Origin: Oreocharis arfaki
Lineage: Eukaryota; Chordata; Aves; Passeriformes; Paramythiidae
Reading direction: 5' to 3'
Assembly (NCBI GenBank): GCA_013398015.1
Contig: VZRR01005733.1
Span: 683,300-747,299, forward strand
Length of the DNA: 64,000 nucleotides
Under the pieces are notes generated by a model. That model was not told the origin of the DNA and did not search any database. It was given only the letters and a program-made list of their open reading frames with translations. Made by a program: the position numbers and the translations under genes. Positions 40,121-53,059 of this stretch are shown piece after piece (the stretch's first letter is position 1; each line of letters opens with the position of its first letter).

Positions 40121-43100
40121 CCCCTTAGTTAGTATCTGATAAAAAAAGAAAGACATTTCCTCTGGAGTAATCTCAGCCTAAATATTTGAAGAACTGAGTA
40201 CAAAGACATAAATTTATTTTCTTGACTGAACTATTGGCTCATTGACCCACTGGCATTACCTCCACACCAAGGTCCTTCCACAGCATGCAACTTGCTGTAG
40301 TACACCCACAGAGCACAGCATCCCTCCAGCTAGAAAGCTGATCTTTCCTCTTGCCTTTTGCTCTATATCCCATGATAAGTGGTTTCCCCTCTCTTCAGTT
40401 ATTTAGTAATTCAAGCTCAAATTTTGGTCCTTAGAGGCAGTCCCTCCAACTTAGAGAGATGCTTTTTTTGGTCCGGAGTGGCTGGTTAGAAGGCATAGAG
40501 AGAGCTCATTTCCAAGATACTCTGAGTATTGGTTTCTCTCTATCAAATGAACAAGACAGAACTCCTTCTCCAGGTGAATCAAGTCACAGCATTAAAGTGG
40601 GGGTTTGGGGTTTTGTTTTGTTTTCGTTAGGACATCCTCTTTCACATGGAGGTTTCTGAGGTGCTGTGAAAATCACTTTTTAAAGGGCACTTCTTCTATG
40701 AACAGCTTTCAGGGAAGCTGATGACTTGGTGGTCACATGCTAGGATCTGGTGATAGTGAGGCGTTCACCATGTCATCAGAATATTGCAATTTAAGTGGAG
40801 GTGAACTCTTACTGTAGGAGTGCTCTGGTAGATACTGGAAATGTGTCCCACAATATTGATATGGATATGAAATGTGCTGTGGGAATTCAGAAGAGTTTAT
40901 GCTGCTATTAGTAGACCCTGTAGGAGATGAATTGTTTCCTTATCATGCATGACCTCCTAAAAATGTAGAAAATTTTTGCCTGTGTTTGAGATCTCAGCAT
41001 GAACACGATAGTAAGACCTTGTGGACTCCCTCCTGTCTAAAGAACTGGATTTTTTCTTGCAAACAAAACAACGTTCCTTAAAATTACTTCCCACACCAAC
41101 TCCCCTCTCTAGACGTGCATTTCTTAATTTGTTTAATTCTGGGGTTATCCCAGTGGGGCTTTTTGTGATTAATAGCTGATGATACTGTAAACCCAGCAGT
41201 AAGAACATTTCCTGGGCAGTAGCCATGCTTCTTACAGGCTGTGTTTGACTGATGTTAGGGTATGGACAGGACAAGCACTAGGGAAGAGTTCACCCAGAAG
41301 AGTATCTCATTGATAGGGACTCAGTGTTTGCTTTATGCCTCTGCTCGTTTATCTTTTCAGCGATTTGGAGATGGATACACTTCTCTGTACAATTTTATCT
41401 GTTTTAAGCATTCACTACTGTAGTGTGATAAACCCTTTGCTTATAATGTGAATGACTGGGAGAAGGGTAGGAAGTGAAACATGAGGATTCCACAGTATTA
41501 GTGCCGTTTTTGTCTTGTATTTACTGGTCCAACAGCCAATAGTTAAAATTTAGTGCTAGGCTGTCAGCTTGTGTGCAAATCGTTGGGTTACATATAAAGT
41601 TTTTCTTCTTGGATTTGCCATGTAGACCAAATATATAGTTAGTCTTGATGTTTCAGAGCTTCTGACATATTGCTGTTCCCTGTTATTTTGCTGGCAAAGG
41701 TTTTATGAAGATTGAGATTGTTTCCTTGTTCAAATGGGTTTCTGGGCAGGAGAAGGGGCAAGTGATGCTCCTTCTTGTTACTGGAAAGATTTTGGTACTG
41801 GTTGGCTGTGGCTCTTGTTCAGTGAGTAGAAAATAGGGATAACAGCAATTTCAGCCTTTCTTGCAGTGGGATGTGTTCTTGCATATGATCAGGGCAGCAG
41901 AGCCAAGATCTCAACTTGTATAAGCCAATGTACGACTGCTTACTGTCTTTGTTTGTATGTATTCCATCCATAAATTTAAGATATAAAATGAACAAAAAAC
42001 ATTGATTTAAGTAAGTTTTAAATACACGCTTTCCAAAGGGTGAGACAAGACAAACTGCAGTAGGTGATTATTTGGATAAAACCTTCATTTGATAAGTCAG
42101 TGCTGTACAAAATTAGAGATGACAAGCAGTGATATTGGTACATGTTCTGCAAAGACATATGTCACTGGACACAGTAATATTTGCAGCCCTCAGGGGATAA
42201 ACATGTTTCTTCTCTGATAGAGGGTAGATTTCTCTTCTGTTTGTATACAATGGGCCTTCATTTTGAATCATGTCTGAGGACTATGAATCCAGATCAAGTG
42301 GTGGTTTAGAGGCAGGGTTGGTTGTTTTGTTGGATTTTTAGAGGGTTTTTTCCAGTTGTGTGCAGCTGTGGTGTGGAGCTGAGGAAATTTTATACTGCAA
42401 TCTGGTTTTCTGTGGAGTATGCTCCAAGCTTTGTCAACAAGCTACAAGGAGGTTGGGCTCAGAAGCTGAAAGAACTTGCTGTATTTTCAGGCAGGCTGTT
42501 GACTTGTAGACACTTAGGAGTCCGGAGATGACTACCCAAACATTTGCTGCAGCTTCTCGGCAGTTTTCTTTGGGTATCTGAGCATACATTTAAAAATGAC
42601 CTATCCTTGGGAAAGGACAATGTGTTAGAGGTCACTTACAGTTCCAGGAAGTCTTCCCTGGATATACTTCAGAACTTAAACTTTTCCTAATCGTGAGCCG
42701 TAAAGGGCCTTGATGCGGACATGGCCTCTTCCCATGAGAATCTGGGCGACTAGGACTAGCTATTGGCAGTTCCAGGATGGCAGGAGGGAGGGTTGACAGT
42801 TGGCACAGGCACTGCACCCTTGTGTACCAAATGCTCCAGACCACAAGGGTAGGCATCGCTTTGTAGAGAAGAACCTCACATTTGTGCATTTTAGGGGGGT
42901 TCTCCCTGTTCCTCCTTTTGCTCCTCTCTTTTTGACATAGTGCTCCCAGCCAGCATACCCACTGAGCATGCAAGGAAGGTGGCTGGTTTTAGGTTGCACT
43001 CTCTTTTCAGGCCCTAATACCTGATCACTACCTGTGTCACTCAGAGCATCAGCTCTGTAAAATTTGACCAAAATATAGAGGAGGCCTTGTTCACTTTAAT

Positions 43101-46100
43101 GCAATGAAACGCTTGACAGACCCAAAAGCAGTACGTCATGGCTTTGAAACTAGTCTTCAGTGTTGGGGTAAAGTCTCTTCTTGAAAATATTTCAGCAGCC
43201 AGAAAATATATTTTATCTGGATGCCACTTAAAAATACACACAGAGAACAACCCAAAGTCTTTGAGCAAAACTCTTTCCAAATATCCATTCTTCATGAAGA
43301 CACGTTAGGTTAAAAGTTCAGCAGTTTAACCAAGCTTCTGGCTTGGAGTTCAAACCTACTTGCGTAATGTTGAGGTTTCAGGGCATTGAACCCAGAGTAT
43401 CCCTGGTCAGAATGTTGAACAAAAATAAAAATGCTGGAATAAAATGCCATATATGACCTTTTCTTAACTTGATTTTCTACAGGGAATTTATTTTTGGTGC
43501 CAAATTGACAACTCTGCAATCTGAGTAGTTTGAAAAATAGGTATTTAAAATCAATGACATTTTGACTCTGTCTGTGCCTTGACCTATGGGAACCATCTCC
43601 AAGATGGAGTGAGCATAAAAGCCCCGAGACCTGCTCCCTTTGTGACTGCATCTAGTGGCTGTTTCTTCCATTAGTGAATCACTAAAGAAAGCTTCTGACT
43701 ATCATCCACGTCGGTGACTTTTCAGTCTATGGAACTGAACTGAGAGCCACCATTTTTATTACATACGGGTTTGCAGGGACACGTGGAAGCACACTGTGCT
43801 GTGGCTGGGGCACTAAGCAAGACAGTGGCAGCGCTGCGGCCTGGAACCTGGCTTTCCCAGGTGGCATTGATGGACACTGGTTTTGAAGAGATTCAGTGCC
43901 ATCCACAGAAACCAGGCAAAAGTCCAAATGATCTCTTTGAGTTTTTTCCCGGTTATACCCATTTACTATAAAGACTGAATTGCTTTTTCCATAATGTGAA
44001 GTTTAGGAGAATTTTACCAGTGCAGGTAATTGATTTACCTGCCAATAGTGAGGACAGCACTTGTACACCTACATCCTTGGTTAGTTTCCAGTGATTATAA
44101 TCAAGGCATATTTATAGTCCAGTTGAGTTTTAACATCCCGAAGTGGCCCTGATCAGAGTGTTAGAATGGAAATCAATTTCTTTGTGCTATGATGACATGA
44201 GACAACAGATGGAATTTTATTCTGCTAATTGTCTGAGTAAGAAAACAGCATTTCACATGGAAATAAGCTGGAGTTCGGGGGGATGTAATTGGACCTTTAC
44301 AATTTGTTTGTTTTTCTTGGAGCACCCTGGCAGTTCTTACAGAGTATTTCTCTCTCAGTAGAGGCACTCTAATGCCCTCAGCTGCTTATTTTGTCTGGAA
44401 AATTCAAGCACCCAGGATAACGATGACAACAACGGCAACATTTTGACTCCCAAATCCCTTGGCAAAATAGTTGCATCATGTCTGGAAATAATTGGGCAAT
44501 GACAGAATGGAAAAATTACAATGACTCAAACAAGACAGGGATGCTCTTAGTAAAGGGGTTTTGTGTGTTCATTCTTCTGAACATGGCAGTTATTAGCGCT
44601 ACTGGGAAACTCTGGATTGACTTCCTTTGTAACTAAACCCCACTCATCCCAACAGAAATATTGGAGAGATTTTAAGTTCCTGGACCAAGCTTTAGTACTA
44701 ATCTAAAGTACTAATCTGTGTTACTAGTATTCCTGGTCTTCTGGCATAGAGGATAGAGTGGGACACCTTGTTCTACAGATCACTCAGTCCTTGGCTTCTT
44801 TCCTGAGGTGATCAAAAACGTTGCTCTGGGGTATGGATGTTTCATCCTCGGACCTGGTCTTATGGATAGAACTGACAGACATTACTGGGTACAGTCAGTG
44901 TCATACAATGCCTTTAAAGGCATTTCATACCCTAAACCTGTAAAAGGCACAGGACTTCATCTTCCTGTAGAGGAAAATAGTTGTCTTCTGCATTGAAGCT
45001 GAAGAAGTGACTTACTGGCTGTCAGTGTGTATGTCAGTGTGTATGTCTGCTTAACCAATGTTATCATGATCTATTTAATCTTCAGTCTATGATTTCTTAT
45101 ACTGAATAAAGGCTTCATCTTGCACTCCAACTCCTAAGGCACTTTTTTCTGTGAAATTGCATCACTGCATTGTACCCATCACCAAAAAAATAGTGAAGCA
45201 AATTGAGAGTCTGACTTGGGCTCTGCGGTCTAGATCTGTAGCTTCTAGAAAAGGAAGCTCAGACCCACTCTGTTGAGTAGCACAGACAAAAACTGGGATT
45301 ATAGCCTTGTCCTAAATTCATGGCCCTAGAATTACAATACAATTTTGTCAAGCCCTAAAGATACTATTTTCAGGATCTGAATTATTTCAAAAGTAAAATC
45401 TGGGAATTGTAGGGAGAGTTTGAAAATACTTGCTTCTTCATTGTCTAATCCTCAGTCAGAATTGGGTCTTGGAGTGCTGTCTGTGGGCTTTGTGGTATTT
45501 TTTTCCTGTATTTTCTTTTATGCAGTGTATTTCCCATTGGCACTTACAGCCACAGCACTTTGATTAACAATGACATTATAAACCAACCCATCTAGTGAAG
45601 CTAATGCTGTGGTAGGGGAAATCACTGCATGAATTCCATTATTTCATAAGGGATAAATTTCTCCATGCTGGATTTGTGGACACTGCTAAATGCTGTCTCT
45701 ACAGCAGCATCATTACTGGTGGGTGAACCTGTTGAGTCCTGGCCAGGTTCCAGCCAGGTGATTATGTTTTTGCTGGCCTATTGCTTTTTTTTCTGTTTAT
45801 ATTGTACCACAGTCTATTTGACACTGTAAAATAACTGGTTTAAGCAGGTGAGTAAGACCCTACGCTGGAGAATACAACCTCAGTGCCACATGAAAGACAA
45901 TAAAGTGAAATACAACCAAAACCAAAATGTACACAAAGTGTGGCACAGTTTTGCAGTTTGTGTCATGCAGTAGGTGTCTCTTTCAAAGTATTTTTCTCTT
46001 CAATACCTGCTTAAAAAAAAAAGTATTATAGTGCGAGGCATAGGAATTGGCTACAGGAAGCCATTTCAATTCCAACAGTTGTAATGGAAAAAAAGGAGAT

Positions 46101-49079
46101 ATTGCAATGAAACAGTGAAAAACTAGAGAATAAAACGAAAACTGGTAGGAAAGAAGAAAAAAGGGAGAACTAAGTCTACAAAAGAGCAGATTTTTCTTTT
46201 AATGTGAGGGAATGGGTAATCTTTGGTGAGGTATATTAGTACAACAAATGTGATTCATGGTGAAGAAGATAAGAAAATTGATCTTGATAGCAGTGACCTC
46301 CTGATTCAGAAAGAAGTGGAGGGTATCTGTAACTATTACTGAAATTTTAGTACTGCAACACCAGAGAACTTAGAAGTAATTTGGGGGGGCGGGTGGGAAG
46401 TGGTAAGGAGAGAAGGACAGGACTCCACACTCAGACCAGAAAGGTTCATTATATTTAGGCAGTATGCTATGTTCATTCCACCACCATGGTGGTTTGAATT
46501 GCTGGCAAGCATGCCTAAGTGTGGAATTGATGAAATAGAATGAAGATTTGTGTTACAATCAGACACTGAGGAGATGAAGGACATACTTATTGTGGATAAA
46601 CAGGCTGTGAATTTTACTGGTTTTGTTTGCAGTCTGAGCTGTGGTGGTCACATCGCCATTCAGAAATGTTGAAGATGCATAGATTCACTTGTGTATAAAT
46701 GAGATGCAAAAATATAATTAAGGCTCAGCATTTGGTGTCTAGGAGAACGGATTAGTTTTGACTGTTCCCTTTTCTGTGTAAAGTCATAGTTATAGGAAAC
46801 TAGTACATTTGCAAAAATAAAATAACTTCCTAGCAAGTAAAAGAGTGAATGGATTGTTTGGTTGGCTCAGCTAAGTATAGAAAATTATAAATCTGTACTT
46901 CATTAAAGGGTGGAAAAAAAAGGCATAAAAAACCATATAACTGTTACTAGCCAGATTCATGACGCTGACTTTAACTGTTTTGTTGCTCTCTTCACTTCGT
47001 ATTTTGAATCTTGACTGTTCTTTTGAAATTTTTTTCCTATGAATACAATTTGGATAGATTAATGATTAGGAGGAACACAAGGAACCTGCAGGCATTTTTT
47101 TTTCTGTTTTCTTTTGTTTGGTTTTTGGTTTTGTTTGTTTATTTTTCTGTAGAGTTATTTTTCCCCTCATTCTTAGGTGAAGGCAGAGAAAGTGTTGCAA
47201 ATTAGTATTTCAGAAAAGAAGTCTCTTACAGTTCTTAGGGTTTTTTTTGTTGTTGTTGGGTGTTGATAAGTTGGTATTAGGTGAGTTGTAGTGGATTTGT
47301 GGGCATTAACAGACTAGCATTAGTGGTAATTAGTCACCCAGCACATCCTGAGCATCCTTAAAGTATTAAAAATAAAGAGATTTTTGACAGACACGTTGCA
47401 GTAAGTAGGTTCATGGATGTAGTTACACCTGTCAGCCTCCAAATAGTCCTTGTCTTTTCTCTTATCTCAGGACTTATTTCTGAGGCAAATAAATGAATAA
47501 AAATTAAATAACTATTAATATATACAATACTATTTATGTAATAACAGACAATCTTTAGGTCTGTGGAACGCTTTGAAATTATCAAAGCATTCATCTCATC
47601 TTTAATGGGAAGGTGTGTAAAACAAACCAGACATGAGTTCCTGGACTGTCTTGCAAAGTCCTCATAAACACCAAGAGCTCTGCACTCTCATTTTGATGTG
47701 TTGTGGAAAGAAAATCCATGAACTGGCTTCAAAATGCAGAGCATGATTTGACTTGCCCTCTCTCCCATGGTGGAAACTTAAGTGTGGGCCATGGCTAATT
47801 GGGATTGAGTAGCCATTGCCGCACAGGACCCTGCTTGTTTCCAGATCACTTCCAGTGATCTGTTGATCTGTTTTGGGTCCGATGCCTTCCTGTCCAATGC
47901 AGCAGGCAGGTGTGACCTTCAGGAAGTATTACCTTCCCTGAAAAAGAAAGTTTTAACTTTGTGGGTTTTAAATGGTTTTTTGTTGCTGTTTTGTGTGCTG
48001 GAGACCAGGAGGCTCATTAGGACAGTGGCAAATCAAAACCAAAGGAGTTGGGTTACTATTAAACGTGCAACAAATGGATTGTTTGTCTGCCTCCTTTCCC
48101 CATCCCCCATGCTGCAATTGCCATATAGTGCATCTGACATCTGTCACATTACATGTGACATACATGGAAAATTCCCATGGTAATTGAAAAATGCCACGAA
48201 GCTCATCATTTCGCCATCTGTGTACTGAAGGAGCAACGTGGTCCAGGGAACTGAGCATAGGATCAGTACAAAGCTCTTTCTCTTCATCCAGTGTGTATAT
48301 CTAGAAAGTTTTGAGCATGGTGCTTATTTTCTCCATTTCATCATCAATAAGTGACCATGTAGGGAGCTGTTTTAATACTAGGAAGATCTCATGGTTTATT
48401 ATTTAGTAGTTGAATAATACAGAGTTTTAACTTGGATTTGGGGGTTGGGTGAGTTGGTTTATGTTCTAAACCAATCTGAATTCAGATTTCTTTCTACATA
48501 AGTGATCACATTTATACGTTTTATGCTGCCTACAGAGAAAGATAGATAAATTACAGAGAAATTGAAATTATTGACTTTGATTCCTTTCCTGTTAGCATAA
48601 GCTAGTGTGGGCAGTGATTCTTCATCATGCATTTTGTCCCATGCTTCCCATTTGGGGGAGAGCTGTGGCTACATCAACTGATGCTGTGTGTCTATTGATG
48701 ATCAGTGGAGATTCAACTCCGAAAGTGTTTACCATCAATGCTTCCTTATGTTGTGAACTGGTTTTGCATGATTGTGTGTGTTTAGTTAACCCACTGAGAT
48801 CTCTTTCTTCCCTTTTTCTGAAGGTGGTGATAAAAAAGTAGTTTTCTCTATTTTAGTCACTGTTATGTTTTGGCTGTTAAGTGTGTTGAAGGACAGAACA
48901 GTGAGACAAAAACTACAATAATCAGCTTTCTTGCTGATTAAGAGAGCAGGAGAGCTGCTGGCAGAGCAGTTGTTTCAGGTGTCTTACTGTTAGTGTAGCA
49001 TTGTTTATTTAGTGTATGTTGGCAGGAAAATTACAGTCTCTGAGATGAGAATGAAGAGTGAGACTTAAAGCAATTTAGA

Positions 49080-49680
49080 AAGCAATCGAAAGAGGATCCT
49101 TGTGTGCAGTTAGCATGGATCTGATCTCATGTGGCTAGAACTTCTGATAAGGCTTGGAAAAATTGCATTAGCTAAATTATGTTTGGTCACTGGGCCAAAT
49201 GGTTTAGGAATGAACACGTACGCCCTGACAGAGGAAGAGGACGTTGTTATAATTAGACCTTGGGCAAAGTTCCAGGCTGTGACTCCTGACCTGAGCCGAA
49301 CCACAGATGGGGCTGGGAAGCAGGAGAGGGATTGCTGTGAGGAGTGGGTGTGTGGTTAGCTGTTGAAATGGCAGCAACTTGTTTGTGTTGTGCAAAAGGG
49401 CAAAACAGTAGAACTGACAAGAGCTGTGGGAGGGAGTTATCTGTAATAGTGGGATTCTCTCCAGAGAGAGATTTCCTATCGATTCTCACTGGGAGTATAT
49501 ATATAGAAATACATAATTGCACGTATTTCATTTTTACTTGCCAGAAGCTGCGAGGCAATAGAGCTTTTATTAGAAGAAAACCCCTCACCTTTTGTCATTT
49601 TCGTAAGTTTTTATGTCAGCTTTGCTATCAGTTACCACTCAGAAAAATGAAAGTTGCTCTTTTCTTAATTTTCTTTTTTG
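49080..49680. promoter_or_regulatory. Candidate conserved non-coding element
   Basis: Repeat-free sequence with preserved CpGs (aacacgtacgccc, gaggacgttg), a TATA-like tatatatatag near 49497-49507 and homeobox-like attagctaaatta/ataattag cores. Short frames on both strands overlap without a shared domain. Regulatory function is inferred, not shown. Confidence 0.22.
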
Positions 49681-49805
49681 TCTCCCACCCTCTTCATTGT
49701 TTGGAAGCACTTTTTTCCCAGATTTGATTTTTGACAAAGGAAAGGCAAAAGAGAGAGAAAAGAAAGGAAAATGTTATTAACTTGGAGGTAATTAGAAAAT
49801 GTTTA

Positions 49806-49826
49806 TTTTGTTGATCATCAACAAAA
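49806..49826. repeat. 21-bp palindrome, 10-bp arms around one base
   Basis: ttttgttgat, C, atcaacaaaa. Each arm includes a TTGTTGAT/ATCAACAA half-site resembling forkhead- or SOX-type sites. Confidence 0.85.
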
Positions 49827-49948
49827 ATCAAAAAGTTTTAGTTAGTTATTAAATAGCATAAACAGTGCAACTTACAGGATTCTGAAGTACATCTACTTAA
49901 CTGGCAGGCTTAATCTTTAGAGAGACAGTGCTCCAACATAGAAATTTC

Positions 49949-49985
49949 TTTCATTCATTCATTCATTCATTCATTCATTCATTCA
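49949..49985. repeat. (TTCA)n tetranucleotide microsatellite
   Basis: About nine uninterrupted ttca/cattc units. A likely length-polymorphic marker. Confidence 0.95.
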
Positions 49986-52012
49986 GTGATTCAATTCTAA
50001 AATACCTGTGCTAGATTCCTCTGTAGCAGTCCTCAATTGTTCTTATTTTGAAAGCATCTAGACACCTCACTGTCTTGGGGACTGTCAAACCAGGACACTC
50101 ACCTATCAACACAATTACAGTGCTGAAGCAATACAGAAGTGTTATTTTACCCATCTCTGTCAGTATGAATTTCATGCCTGCTTCCCATAGATGGACCTGG
50201 AAAGTGCCAGTGTTAAGAGTATGAGTTGTGCGATGGAACAATGCTTCGTGAAAGCGAGCTTATTGTCCTCATGAGCTCTGCACACTTTTGCAGGGTAAAA
50301 AACTAAGCAGCCTTGAGTTGCCCAAGTGGGGATCCCAAAGAACTGCAGATTCTGTAAAAAAATTACAGTAACAAACATTAGCTTGTGTATTTCTCAGCAT
50401 TATGGATGAACAAATCCTGGAGACCAACAACCTCTTAGATGAACCTGCTTAAGATGAAAGCCAAATCATGAAGTTTCAGTGCAGGACAACCTGTGGTAGC
50501 CAGACCAGGGCAGTACTTACCTTGTAGAAAATGTTGAGCTTCACATCCATTCACATAGTACTCATTTCCTGGTAAGGTGCCTCTTTTGGCGAAGTTTATA
50601 CCAAAGTCTTGATCTGAGCTCATAAAGGAAGATGTTATGGTCCTATCACTTCGATGTCTCAGTCAGTTTTTGCAAGGAGGATTCATTCTCCATGCCCTAG
50701 ACAATGCTGGTCCTTTGATGGTTGGTGGGAAAGCCTTTTTACAGTGGGCCAGATCTTGGTTACAGCTGAATTGATGCAAATGTATTTGTATTGCATGTAA
50801 ATCAGGTCTGTCTCATTGAACTGAGTTCCTTCTGAAGAAAAGTTTTGTCAAACTAATTGGTTCTAATCTCAGTCGTGACCAGATTGCCATGAAGGGCATT
50901 GCACTTGGAGTAATAATACTCGAGAAGATGGTCTGTAGTGTACAAGTTTAACTTCTGAGGCTCTCTTGTGAAATCTTTTAGCAACTGAATCTCTTAAGTG
51001 TCCACTACTGAGAGGAAACAAAAATTACCATGCACTTCATTGTGATAGATTTGAGGGCATTTTGGTTTTGCTGACTGAAGCTGTCAAAGACCAGTTCAGT
51101 TGACCTTTGGCATCTCCTAGTGAGAACCCAATGTTTTTATGAATGGGCTTTTGAATCTAGCAACATCCTGTCCTAGTGAATCCTGCTGGGACATACGCTT
51201 GCAGAGCTGGCATGGAGAGCAAAGCAAAGTGGGCATGCCAGAAGACAGTACTTTTTACCAGCTTGCTTTCCTTTCAGCTATGTGAGAGTTGCAGGTGATG
51301 CCCCTCCGATGCATAAGAGAATGTGCTAGGTAAATTAATCCCAGCACAGAGTAGGGCAGGTGATTCCTGCCAAGCACATAGTGCCAAAGAGTGGAGGTTT
51401 GGATGCTTTGGGCTTTTTTTTTTTTTTGTTGCTGTTTGTTGCTTAGATTTTTCTTAAGTGAGCATGCCAACTTCTGCACAAAACATCCCTGGAGAACTTC
51501 TGGCTGTGCTCTCTATGTTAAGGCCCACTATGCAACCGCTGTCCCGAAGGTGCTTTTCCTTGCGCAGCTACTTAGTCTCTATGAGAGCTCAAAGCAGCCT
51601 TGTTCTGGCAAGCAAACAGACCAACGCATTGTGGGGCAGGTTAGGGCAGCAGCTGCTCTGATGACAAAGCTCAGCTGTGTTGTTGCTGATACAGCATCCA
51701 GCATCCTGTGGTTTGGTTCACCTGCCACCTCCCTCCTGCTCCCCTGCCGTGTGCCCAGGGAGACCGGCTTCACAACAAGCTTTAATATTTACTCTCTAAG
51801 TATATGGCTTATTCTGCAGATTAAGTGAAAAAGTGAAGTCCTTAAAAATATAACACAAATAAGCCCCTGAGCTGTCAAACAACAAGCCCCTTAAAAGGGC
51901 AAAATATGTGGCTCTCTGTGCACTGCACAGATCCCTCCTTTCAAACTGCTGGCAGGAAACTTCCTGTTTGGATGGGCTGCTCACAAACGGTGTTGTGTGG
52001 TAGTGAAATCAG
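49986..52012. other. Non-coding sequence just upstream of the duplicated segment
   Basis: Unique sequence with a T run near 51413-51427. A 145-codon + frame at 51391-51828 begins in that T run and has no recognisable domain or splice context. This is probably the last part of DAAM2 intron 1. Confidence 0.55.
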
Positions 52013-52779
52013 TCACTCCCCAGCTTCTCCTTCAGACCTCCTTTTGCCTCCCTTTATACTCCTGGTACCAGAGCCCCTCAAGCCTGGGTCCTGTCAAGAT
52101 GGGATCTGGCAGCTCAAATGTAAATCTGAAAGCATGCATTAGCACTGTGCTGTTTCTTCCCTGAATACATAAAGCAGCCCAAACTAGTTATGTGTGTTTG
52201 AAAATGGGATGGACAAAACTGTCCTACTGTGACAGTCCCGGGCATGAAGGAATAAGTGAATGTTTGGTAGTCTGGCTCTGCAGTGGTGGAAAATTGATGT
52301 CATTGTTTCATTGGTTTTTTTTATTTTGTTCAAACGGGATGCCTTTGGAAGATTCTTCCGTGTATTTGGGGTAAATACTCCCATACATGCTTTTTTCCTT
52401 CTGATAGTTTCTTTCCTTTCTTGTAGTAGTAAGAGAAAGGCCAATATCAACATTCCGTGGTAGCGTTCAGTCTTGGCTGCTGAGCATTGCTGATAAATCT
52501 ACCTGCTGGGAAATTCCCCACTGAGTCTGTAAAACCTTTTCAGAAAAACTGGGAGAAGTAATTCTACACTGCCATGGAAGAACATGTTAATACCATACGA
52601 AGGCCTAGCTACCTTCTCTAGCTTGAGTCTTTATTTTGCTGTTTTGGGTGTCAGATCCTTCTGTCCTCTTCCAGCTGTTACTCCAGTGACAGGCATTGTA
52701 ACCGCATAGAGCTGCACAGATTCAACAGTCTTGTTTATCTCTAATGTCTGTTGGCTTTGTTTTGTTTTTTTCCCTACAG

Positions 52780-52814
52780 AACATGATCAGAAGATAGCAT
52801 CATTCACCATGATC
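52780..52814 (+). other. DAAM2: 5' UTR part of the DAAM2 exon with a four-codon upstream ORF
   Basis: These are the 35 nt between the splice acceptor and the MAPRKR start. They contain ATG at 52783 in another frame, which reads Met-Ile-Arg-Arg and stops at TAG 52795-52797, 17 nt before the CDS. A second ATG at 52809 is in frame with the CDS and has A at -3. There is no in-frame stop in these 35 nt, so an upstream exon could in principle add N-terminal residues, although no DAAM protein known to me has such an extension. The same layout recurs at 53827-53861 in the duplicate. Confidence 0.8.
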
Positions 52815-52982
52815 ATGGCCCCCCGGAAGAGGAATCGTCATGCGTTGGGGTTTCTTTGTTGTTTCGGAGGTAGCGACCTCCCTGAAATCAACCTCAAGGA
52901 CAATAACCCCCTCCAATTCCTTGAGTTTTCTGTCCCAATCCCACCAGCAGAAGAGCTCAATGCCAGATTCGCCGAACTTGTC
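52815..52982 (+). CDS. DAAM2: DAAM2 first coding exon, residues 1-56 (copy A, left of the single-N join)
   Basis: This exon encodes the N-terminus of a DAAM-family formin, which acts downstream of Wnt/Dishevelled and Rho to nucleate and elongate actin filaments in the cytoplasm. The 56 residues run from MAPRKR through FLCCFGGSDLPEINL to AEELNARFAELV. MAPRKR and the CCF motif are shared by DAAM1 and DAAM2, but GLGFLCCFGGSD-like and PEINL-like stretches match DAAM2 as I know it, not the DAAM1 form. The C-terminal part leads into the GTPase-binding/FH3 region, whose bulk lies in later exons outside the window. The exon starts after a pyrimidine-rich acceptor (tttttccctacag, ending 52779) and ends at GTC before gtaagt (52983), giving a phase-0 junction. 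I chose ATG 52815 because family members begin MAPRKR; an in-frame ATG six bases earlier would add Met-Ile. The same exon recurs 1047 bp downstream, almost certainly an assembly artefact. Confidence 0.93.
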
Positions 52983-53058
52983 GTAAGTTTCTGCTGACAG
53001 ATTGATATATTTACAAGGTGCATGAACTCTTCCATTTAAAGGAGGAGTAAGAGGACTT

Positions 53059-53059
53059 N
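53059..53059. other. Single-N assembly join
   Basis: One ambiguous base separates the two 1046-bp copies. Its position exactly between them suggests it marks a contig junction, not a failed base call. Confidence 0.9.

Larger units (their letters stand above)
31185..49948. other. Long non-coding block, no gene recognised
   Basis: It contains an octamer ATGCAAAT at 31937-31944, the MEF2-site block near 32.3 kb, small tandem duplications at 34373, 37081 and 39897, hairpins at 40101 and 49806, a tgtcaca/tgtgaca inverted repeat at 48142-48160, and a short TA run at 38083-38095. No interspersed repeat or exon is recognisable elsewhere in the block. Confidence 0.55.
52013..53058. repeat. Left copy of a 1046-bp near-identical duplication ending exactly at the N
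   Basis: The segment from tcactccccagc to gaggactt is repeated at 53060-54105 with a constant 1047-bp offset. I found three differences: 52215 A versus 53262 G, 52243 C versus 53290 T, and 52560 A versus 53607 G. The copy reaches the N with no unique sequence between. It includes the DAAM2 exon and part of both flanking introns. Confidence 0.95.

Noticed and set aside
51391..51828. 145-codon + strand frame just upstream of the DAAM2 exon
   Set aside because: It begins in a T run coded as a Phe stretch and has no family resemblance; not an exon of DAAM2 as known.
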